A stretch of 64,000 nt of DNA from Pseudomonas parafulva (GTDB taxonomy: Bacteria > Pseudomonadota > Gammaproteobacteria > Pseudomonadales > Pseudomonadaceae): contig NZ_CP009747.1 of NCBI RefSeq assembly GCF_000800255.1, positions 4,464,001 to 4,528,000 of the forward strand, given 5' to 3'. Made by a program: the position numbers and the translations under genes. Below are positions 58,627-64,000 of the stretch, piece after piece. Under the pieces are notes generated by a model. It had not been told where the DNA came from. It saw nothing but the letters and a program-made list of their open reading frames with translations, and made no database searches. The first letter of the stretch is position 1, and each line of letters opens with the position of its first letter.

Positions 58627-59992
58627 GCTGGATTTCGCACGTTTCAAGGATCAGATGCGGCGCTACTTCAAGGGCTCGGAGTCGATGGCCGGCCAGCCTC
58701 TGCCGGAAGTGCCCAAGGCGTTGATCGAAGATGCCCCGCGCGTGGTGCGTTTGACCATCTGGGGTGTGATCGCCTTCTTCCTGTTCCTGATCGTCTGGGC
58801 CTGCTTCGCCCCCATCGACGAAGTGACGCGCGGGGAGGGCAAGGCCATTCCGTCGTCCAAGGTGCAGAAAGTGCAGAACCTGGAGGGCGGCATCGTCGCG
58901 CAGATCTATGCGAAGGAGGGCGAAATCGTCGAGGTCGGCCAGCCGCTGCTGCGTTTAGATGAAACGCGCTTTGCCTCCAACGTCGGCGAAACCGAGGCCT
59001 CGCGCCTGGCCATGGCGCTGCGCGTGCAACGCCTGAGCGCGGAGGTGGAGGGCACACCGCTGCAGATCGACGAAGAACTGCGCAAGGCTGCACCCAACCA
59101 GGCGGCCGACGAGCTTTCGTTGTATCAGAGCCGTCGCCAGCAATTGCAGGATGAGATCGGTGGTCTGGACCAGCAGTTGGTGCAGAAGCAGCAGGAGCTG
59201 CGCGAGTTCAATTCCAAACGTGCCCAGTACGCCAACAGCTTGCAGTTGCTGCGTCAGGAAATCTCCATGTCCGAGCCGCTGGTGGCCCGGGGCGCGATTT
59301 CTCAGGTGGAGATGCTGCGTCTGCGCCGTTCCGAGGTGGAAACGCGCGGCCAGATGGACTCCACCGCGCTGGCCATTCCCCGCGCCGAAGCGGCGATCAA
59401 GGAAGTGCAGAGCAAGATCGAAGAAACCCGCGGCAAGTTCCGCAGCGAGGCGCTGACACAGTTGAACGAGGCGCGCACCGAGCTGAACAAGGCCACTGCC
59501 ACCAGCAAGGCGCTGGACGACCGGGTCAACCGCACCATGGTCACTTCGCCGGTACGCGGTATCGTCAAGCAGTTGCTGGTCAACACCATCGGCGGCGTGA
59601 TCCAGCCGGGCAGCGACATCATCGAGATCGTGCCGTTGGACGACACGCTGGTGATCGAAGCCAAGATCCTGCCCAAGGACATTGCCTTCCTGCATCCGGG
59701 CCAGGAAGCCACGGTGAAGTTCAGCGCCTATGACTACACCATCTATGGTGGTCTGAAGGCCAAGCTGGAGCAGATCGGTGCCGACACCATTACCGACGAA
59801 GACAAGAAGACCACCTACTACCTGATCCGGCTGCGTACCGATAAAAGCCATTTGGGCACGGACGAGAAACCGCTGCTGATCATCCCGGGCATGGTCGCCA
59901 CGGTGGATATCCTCACCGGCAAGAAGACCATCATGAGCTACCTGCTCAAGCCGATCATCAAGGCGCGTACCGAGGCGCTGCGCGAGCGGTGA
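58616..59992 (+). CDS. lapC: LapC, type I secretion membrane-fusion protein
   Basis: A 458-residue HlyD-family periplasmic adaptor that bridges LapB and LapE. A cytoplasmic N-terminus is followed by one TM helix (about 42-66, VVRLTIWGVIAFFLFLIVWA), a split lipoyl/barrel domain (NLEGGIVAQIYAKEGEIVEVGQPLLRLDETRF) and a long coiled coil (about 110-300). The C-terminal beta-barrel ends in ITGKKTIMSYLLKPI-type sequence. GTG start at 58616, inside the end of lapB. LapE is not in the window. Confidence 0.95.
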   Translation: MLHKLDFARFKDQMRRYFKGSESMAGQPLPEVPKALIEDAPRVVRLTIWGVIAFFLFLIVWACFAPIDEVTRGEGKAIPSSKVQKVQNLEGGIVAQIYAKEGEIVEVGQPLLRLDETRFASNVGETEASRLAMALRVQRLSAEVEGTPLQIDEELRKAAPNQAADELSLYQSRRQQLQDEIGGLDQQLVQKQQELREFNSKRAQYANSLQLLRQEISMSEPLVARGAISQVEMLRLRRSEVETRGQMDSTALAIPRAEAAIKEVQSKIEETRGKFRSEALTQLNEARTELNKATATSKALDDRVNRTMVTSPVRGIVKQLLVNTIGGVIQPGSDIIEIVPLDDTLVIEAKILPKDIAFLHPGQEATVKFSAYDYTIYGGLKAKLEQIGADTITDEDKKTTYYLIRLRTDKSHLGTDEKPLLIIPGMVATVDILTGKKTIMSYLLKPIIKARTEALRER

Positions 59993-60057
59993 GGGCTTGG
60001 TATCGCGGCTAGACTGCGCCGCAGCCCCCTCTATCTGGGTTTCAGCCAAGAATGGAT

Positions 60058-60100
60058 GGGGCTGCTATGCAGCCCAATCGCGACACAAGGCCGCTCCTAC
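60058..60100 (-). repeat. REP palindrome 1
   Basis: A P. putida-type REP in reverse orientation (GGGCTGC...GCAGCCC stem followed by AAGGCCGCTCC). A degenerate half copy precedes it at about 60000-60028. The 520-bp lapC-tauD gap (59993-60512) consists largely of such elements. Confidence 0.7.
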
Positions 60101-60144
60101 CGCGTCCGCGCAAACCCTGAAACACGAGGCGGAGCTCAGGTTCC

Positions 60145-60186
60145 TGTGGGAGCGGCCTTGTGCCGCGATGGGCTGCGCAGCAGCCC
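60145..60186 (+). repeat. REP palindrome 2
   Basis: GGGAGCGGCCTTGTG followed by the GGGCTGCGCAGCAGCCC hairpin; opposite in orientation to copy 1, with which it forms a REPIN/BIME-like pair. Confidence 0.75.
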
Positions 60187-60272
60187 AATTCCAGCCATCC
60201 AGATCTTAAGTGAACAGCATTACGCGCCATCACGGCCGTATAAACCCTGAATCATGCGGGGCCGCATAGCAT

Positions 60273-60314
60273 CTGGGAGCGGCCTTGCGTCGCGATTGGA
60301 CCGCAGAGCCGTCC
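60273..60314 (+). repeat. REP palindrome 3 (diverged)
   Basis: GGGAGCGGCCTTGCGTCGCG with a degraded hairpin; same orientation as copy 2. Confidence 0.65.
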
Positions 60315-60512
60315 CGGCAATGGCACGTGATCATGGTTGTATGCATATTCTTTAAAGGTATTTAAATTTTCATTCTTATGACTTTATAGTTTGCCCCACT
60401 GCGTACCTGCCGACCAATCGGCGCGCCGCACGACTCGAACCCACACGGCAAACCCGTGCGGTCATGAATCGATGCGCGCCCTTTGACGTCGCGCACTGCG
60501 TGGGAGTGAACA

Positions 60513-61412
60513 ATGTCAGCCGCCTTGAACGCTGTGTCGACCATCCACAGCGCACCGCCGCAAGCCTTCGAGATTCGTCCTTTCAGCGGCGCCGTCGGTG
60601 CCGAAATCGTTGGGCTGGATCTGTCCCGCCCCGTCAATGCCGACGACTTCCAGCGTATTCACCGCGCCCATCTGGATCATCACGTGCTGGTGTTTCGCGA
60701 GCAGCGCATCAGTCCCGACCAGCAGATCGCGTTCAGCCGCCGTTTCGGTGAGCTGCAGATCCACGTGCTCAAACAGTTTTTGCTGCAGGGCCATCCCGAG
60801 ATTCTCATCGTCTCCAACATCGTCGAGGACGGTCGCAACATCGGCCTGGGCGATGCCGGCAAGTTCTGGCATTCCGACCTCTCCTACAAGGAACTGCCGA
60901 GCCTGGGCTCGATGCTGCACGCCCAGGAACTGCCCAGCGAGGGCGGCGACACCCTGTTCGCCGACATGCACAAGGCCTGGGACGCCGTTCCCCAAGCGTT
61001 GCGCGACGTGGTGCAGGGCCGCAGCGCTGCCCACTCCTACACCGCGCGTTACGCGGAAACCAAGTTCGAAGGCAATTGGCGCCCGACCCTGACGGCCGAG
61101 CAGTTGGCCCAGGTCAACGAGGTGGTTCATCCGATCGTGCGGACCCACCCGGAAAATGGCCGCAAAGCGTTGTTCGTCAGCGAAGGCTTCACCACCCGCA
61201 TCGTCGGGCTGCCGGAGGACGAAAGTCGCGATGTGCTGCAGCAGCTCTACGCCCTCAGCGTGCTGGAGCACAACCTGTATCGCCATCGCTGGCAGCCCCA
61301 TGACCTGGTGTTCTGGGACAACCGCTCGCTGATCCACCTGGCCACCGGCTGTCCTGCTCACCTGCGGCGCAAGCTGTACCGCACCACCATCCAGGGCGAC
61401 GCCCCGTTCTGA
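60513..61412 (+). CDS. TauD/TfdA-family Fe(II)/2-oxoglutarate dioxygenase
   Basis: A 299-residue dioxygenase. Iron ligands by motif: His120 and Asp122 (FWHSDLSY) and His275 (NRSLIHLATG); Arg290, 15 residues after the last His, is the likely 2-oxoglutarate contact, the same spacing as in TauD. It starts an apparent operon with an ABC importer for sulfonate/nitrate-type substrates (18 bp to the next gene), so it probably releases sulfite from an organosulfonate or acts on a similar imported compound. The substrate is not determinable. Confidence 0.9.
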   Translation: MSAALNAVSTIHSAPPQAFEIRPFSGAVGAEIVGLDLSRPVNADDFQRIHRAHLDHHVLVFREQRISPDQQIAFSRRFGELQIHVLKQFLLQGHPEILIVSNIVEDGRNIGLGDAGKFWHSDLSYKELPSLGSMLHAQELPSEGGDTLFADMHKAWDAVPQALRDVVQGRSAAHSYTARYAETKFEGNWRPTLTAEQLAQVNEVVHPIVRTHPENGRKALFVSEGFTTRIVGLPEDESRDVLQQLYALSVLEHNLYRHRWQPHDLVFWDNRSLIHLATGCPAHLRRKLYRTTIQGDAPF

Positions 61413-61430
61413 CTGTCGAGGATCTTCATC

Positions 61431-62450
61431 ATGCGCACCTCCATCGGCCGCCTGGCGGCCACTATCGGCCTGGGCATCAGCCTGGTCATCGGCGGTCTTG
61501 CGGTTCCCAGCCTGGCCCAGGCCGAAGGCAAGATTCGCATCGCCGAGCAGTTCGGCATCGTCTACCTGCTGCTCAATGTGGTCCGCGACCAGCAACTGAT
61601 CGAGAAGCACGGCAAGGCCCAAGGCATCGATATCCAGGTCGACTGGGCGCAGTTGTCCGGCGGCGCTGCGATCAACGACGCGCTGCTGTCCGGCTCGGTG
61701 GACATCGCCGGTGCCGGCGTCGGCCCGCTGCTGACCGTCTGGGACCGCACCTACGGGCGGCAGAACGTCAAGGCGGTGGCCTCGCTGGGCAACTTCCCTT
61801 ACTACCTGGTCAGCAGCAACCCCGAGGTGAAGACCATCGCCGACTTCTCCGCCAAGGATCGCATTGCCGTGCCGGCGGTAGGCGTCTCGGTGCAGTCGCG
61901 CTTCCTGCAATACGCCGCCGCCAAGCAATGGGGCGACAAGGAATACAACCGCCTGGACAAGTACACCCTCGCGGTGCCGCACCCCGATGCCGCCGCTGCA
62001 CTGTTGGCCGGCGGCACCGAACTCAACGGACATTTCTCCAACCCGCCGTTCCAGGACCAGGAGTTGGCCAATCCCAACGTGCACGTGGTGCTCGACAGCT
62101 ACGACCTGCTCGGCCCCAACTCGCCGACGCTGCTGTTTGCCACCGAGAAATTCCGCCAGGACAACCCCAAGACCTACAAAGCCTTCGTCGATGCGCTGGC
62201 CGAGGCCGCCGACTTCGCCCAGCGCGACAAAGCGGCTGCCGCCGACACCTACCTGCGCGTGACCAAGGCCAAGATCGACCGCGACGCGCTGATCAAGCTG
62301 ATCGACAACCCGCGCTACGAGTTCACCGTCACGCCGAAGAACACCTACCCGCTGGCCGAGTTTCTCTATCGGGTCGGCGCCCTCAAGCACAAGCCCGCGT
62401 CGTGGAAGGACTACTTCTTCCAGGATGAGCGGCCGTTGCAAGGGAGCTGA
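61431..62450 (+). CDS. ABC transporter substrate-binding protein (sulfonate/nitrate/taurine type)
   Basis: A 339-residue periplasmic protein with a Sec signal peptide cleaved after AQA31. Mature sequence has the SsuA/TauA/NMT1-like fold pattern (RIAEQFGIVYLLLNVVRDQQLIEKHG, GSVDIAGAGVGPLLTVW). Second gene of the TauD-ABC operon, 6 bp ahead of the ATPase. It should bind the compound later attacked by the dioxygenase. Confidence 0.9.
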   Translation: MRTSIGRLAATIGLGISLVIGGLAVPSLAQAEGKIRIAEQFGIVYLLLNVVRDQQLIEKHGKAQGIDIQVDWAQLSGGAAINDALLSGSVDIAGAGVGPLLTVWDRTYGRQNVKAVASLGNFPYYLVSSNPEVKTIADFSAKDRIAVPAVGVSVQSRFLQYAAAKQWGDKEYNRLDKYTLAVPHPDAAAALLAGGTELNGHFSNPPFQDQELANPNVHVVLDSYDLLGPNSPTLLFATEKFRQDNPKTYKAFVDALAEAADFAQRDKAAAADTYLRVTKAKIDRDALIKLIDNPRYEFTVTPKNTYPLAEFLYRVGALKHKPASWKDYFFQDERPLQGS

Positions 62451-62456
62451 CCGATC

Positions 62457-63320
62457 ATGACCGCCCCTTTGCCAGGCCACGCGGCCAGCAACCTGCGCCG
62501 TGTCGACAGCCCGACGTTGCTCGCGGTGGATAACCTGAGTCTGGAGTACCGCACCCCGCAGCGCGTGGTGCGGGCCACCCACCAAGTCAGTTTCGAGGTC
62601 GATCGCACTGATCGATTCGTGCTGCTCGGCCCTTCCGGGTGCGGCAAGTCCACCCTGCTCAAGGCAGTGGCCGGCTTCATCGAGCCGCGCGAAGGCCACA
62701 TTCTGCTCAACGGCCAGCCCGTCAAAGGGCCTGGGCCAGACCGCATCGTCGTGTTTCAGGAGTTCGACCAACTGCCGCCCTGGAAGACGGTGAAGCAGAA
62801 CGTGATGTTCCCCCTGTTGGTCTCTGGGCAGCTCAAGCGCGGCGAAGCCCATGATCGCGCGTTGCATTACCTGGAGAAAGTCGGTCTGGCGGCGTTCGCC
62901 GATGCCTACCCGCATACGCTGTCTGGCGGCATGAAGGCACGCGTGGCGATTGCCCGGGCGCTGGCCACGCAGCCGCAGATCCTGCTGATGGACGAGCCAT
63001 TCGCCGCCCTGGATGCACTGACCCGCCGCAAGATGCAGGAGGAACTCTTGCTGCTGTGGGAGGAGGTGCGCTTCACCTTGCTGTTCGTCACCCACTCCAT
63101 CGAAGAGGCGCTGGTGGTGGGCAACCGCATCTTGCTGCTGTCGCCGCATCCAGGGCGGGTGCGGGCCGAGGTGCACAGCCACCAGTACCATCTTGGCAGC
63201 CTGGGCGGCAGCGACTTCCAGGCCAGCGCCCGGCGCATCCACCGCCTGCTGTTCGACCAGGCCGGCGAGCCCGAGCCTGCTGCGCCGCTGGGCTTCAACG
63301 ACATCCGCATCGCCTACTGA
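62457..63320 (+). CDS. ABC transporter ATP-binding protein (sulfonate/nitrate/taurine type)
   Basis: A 287-residue importer ATPase: Walker A GPSGCGKSTL, Q-loop VFQEFDQLPPWKTV, signature LSGGMKARVAIARAL, Walker B ILLMDEPFAALDALT and switch His in FVTHSIEEAL. This is the SsuB/TauB pattern. It is preceded 6 bp by the binding-protein gene and followed 12 bp by the permease. Confidence 0.93.
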   Translation: MTAPLPGHAASNLRRVDSPTLLAVDNLSLEYRTPQRVVRATHQVSFEVDRTDRFVLLGPSGCGKSTLLKAVAGFIEPREGHILLNGQPVKGPGPDRIVVFQEFDQLPPWKTVKQNVMFPLLVSGQLKRGEAHDRALHYLEKVGLAAFADAYPHTLSGGMKARVAIARALATQPQILLMDEPFAALDALTRRKMQEELLLLWEEVRFTLLFVTHSIEEALVVGNRILLLSPHPGRVRAEVHSHQYHLGSLGGSDFQASARRIHRLLFDQAGEPEPAAPLGFNDIRIAY

Positions 63321-63332
63321 CAGGAGCTGGAT

Positions 63333-64000
63333 ATGAGCACGACGTCTGCGCGTCAGGAATACGAAGTGGCGCTGCAACCGCTGCCAGGGCTATCGCTGCA
63401 CCGTGAGCTGCCGCTGGCCCAGCGCCTGTGGCAGCAAGCCTGGATACGCAAGGGCCTGATCCTGCTGTTGCTGGCGGTGATCTGGGAAGCGGTGGCGCGC
63501 TACACCGACAATGACCTGCTGCTGCCCACCTTCGGGCAAACCGCAGCGGCCTTGTGGGATGGCCTGGCCAGTGGCGAGTTGCCGGCCAAGGTCGCGGTGT
63601 CGCTGGTGGTGCTGCTCAAGGGCTATGTGCTGGGGATCGTGCTGGCATTCGGGTTGACCAGCCTGGCGGTCTCGACCCAGTTCGGTCGCGACCTGCTCGG
63701 CACCCTGACCTCGATGTTCAACCCATTGCCGGCCATCGCTCTGCTACCGCTGGCGCTGCTGTGGTTCGGGCTGGGCGACAACAGCCTGATCTTCGTGCTA
63801 GTGCACTCGGTGCTGTGGGCCCTGGCGCTGAACACCTATGCCGGCTTTCTGGGCGTGTCCGAGACCCTGCGCATGGCGGGGCGCAACTATGGCCTGCGCG
63901 GGCTGCGCCTGGTGCTGCATATCCTGGTGCCGGCGGCGCTGCCGTCGATTCTGTCGGGGCTGAAGATCGGCTGGGCTTTCGCCTGGCGTACGCTGATCGC
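63333..64000 (+). CDS. ABC transporter permease (partial at window end)
   Basis: An inner-membrane permease of the SsuC/TauC type, open to the last base (222 complete codons, no stop). It begins MSTTSARQEYEVALQPLPG; a first helix (GLILLLLAVIWEAVA) is followed by several others and the EAA-like loop (ETLRMAGRNYGLRGLRLVLHI, then LPSILSGLKIGW) that contacts the ATPase. The C-terminus is outside the window. Confidence 0.9.
   Translation, partial: MSTTSARQEYEVALQPLPGLSLHRELPLAQRLWQQAWIRKGLILLLLAVIWEAVARYTDNDLLLPTFGQTAAALWDGLASGELPAKVAVSLVVLLKGYVLGIVLAFGLTSLAVSTQFGRDLLGTLTSMFNPLPAIALLPLALLWFGLGDNSLIFVLVHSVLWALALNTYAGFLGVSETLRMAGRNYGLRGLRLVLHILVPAALPSILSGLKIGWAFAWRTLI

Noticed and set aside
56326..58647. 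773-codon minus-strand frame opposite lapB
   Set aside because: Antisense of a clear ABC exporter; rich in Gln/His/Arg, typical of GC-rich shadow frames.
60516..63377. 953-codon minus-strand frame opposite the TauD/ABC genes
   Set aside because: Antisense shadow; plus-strand genes show complete catalytic motifs.

Overview
The window is chromosomal DNA of a Pseudomonas, most likely of the P. putida group. Support: GC-rich genes with Pseudomonas-type products throughout, a 16S rRNA of Pseudomonas type, DUF2388 and DUF1127 genes, P. putida-style REP palindromes, the gcdR/gcdH/gcdG and pntAA/pntAB/pntB blocks, and a complete Lap biofilm-adhesin locus. Species was not determined.

Layout, left to right. 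(1) 1-6.5 kb: a LysR regulator, a gamma-glutamyl-GABA-hydrolase-like amidotransferase, an APC permease, then gmk and yicC facing rph and a DUF4870 membrane protein. (2) 6.5-10.3 kb: a four-gene exported-protein operon (three DUF2388 paralogues plus a DUF4105 protein with an HExxH motif), then a DUF1127 gene whose upstream region is crowded with ACAGT/ACTGT motifs. (3) 10.4-18.9 kb: an acetyl-CoA hydrolase/CoA-transferase, the proton-translocating transhydrogenase operon (pntAA carries an apparent -1 frameshift), and the glutarate branch of lysine catabolism (gcdR, gcdH, gcdG). (4) 18.9-24.9 kb: a full rRNA operon with three tandem promoters, 16S, tRNA-Ile(GAT), tRNA-Ala(TGC), 23S and a duplicated 5S-plus-terminator unit. 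(5) 24.9-32.6 kb: a pvfABCD (mgo-type) operon for a small diazeniumdiolate/N-oxide signalling metabolite, an AT-rich palindrome-bearing upstream region, and a GntR regulator coupled to a thioesterase-like protein that lacks its nucleophile. (6) 32.8-60 kb: lapG, lapD, a small conserved gene, the giant adhesin gene lapA (6457 codons, minus strand), and lapB-lapC divergent from lapA. (7) 60-64 kb: REP palindromes, then a TauD-family dioxygenase and an ABC importer (binding protein, ATPase, permease cut by the window end).

How the parts work together: LapB and LapC, with an outer-membrane LapE not in this window, export LapA. LapD senses c-di-GMP and sequesters the periplasmic protease LapG, which otherwise cuts LapA at its TAAG site and releases the biofilm. 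The pvf operon makes a diffusible signal controlling secondary metabolism or virulence in related pseudomonads. The gcd and pnt genes serve amino-acid catabolism and NADPH supply. The most unusual features are the recently amplified lapA repeat arrays, the pntAA frameshift, the degenerate thioesterase, the uncharacterised DUF2388/DUF4105 operon and the ACAGT motif cluster.
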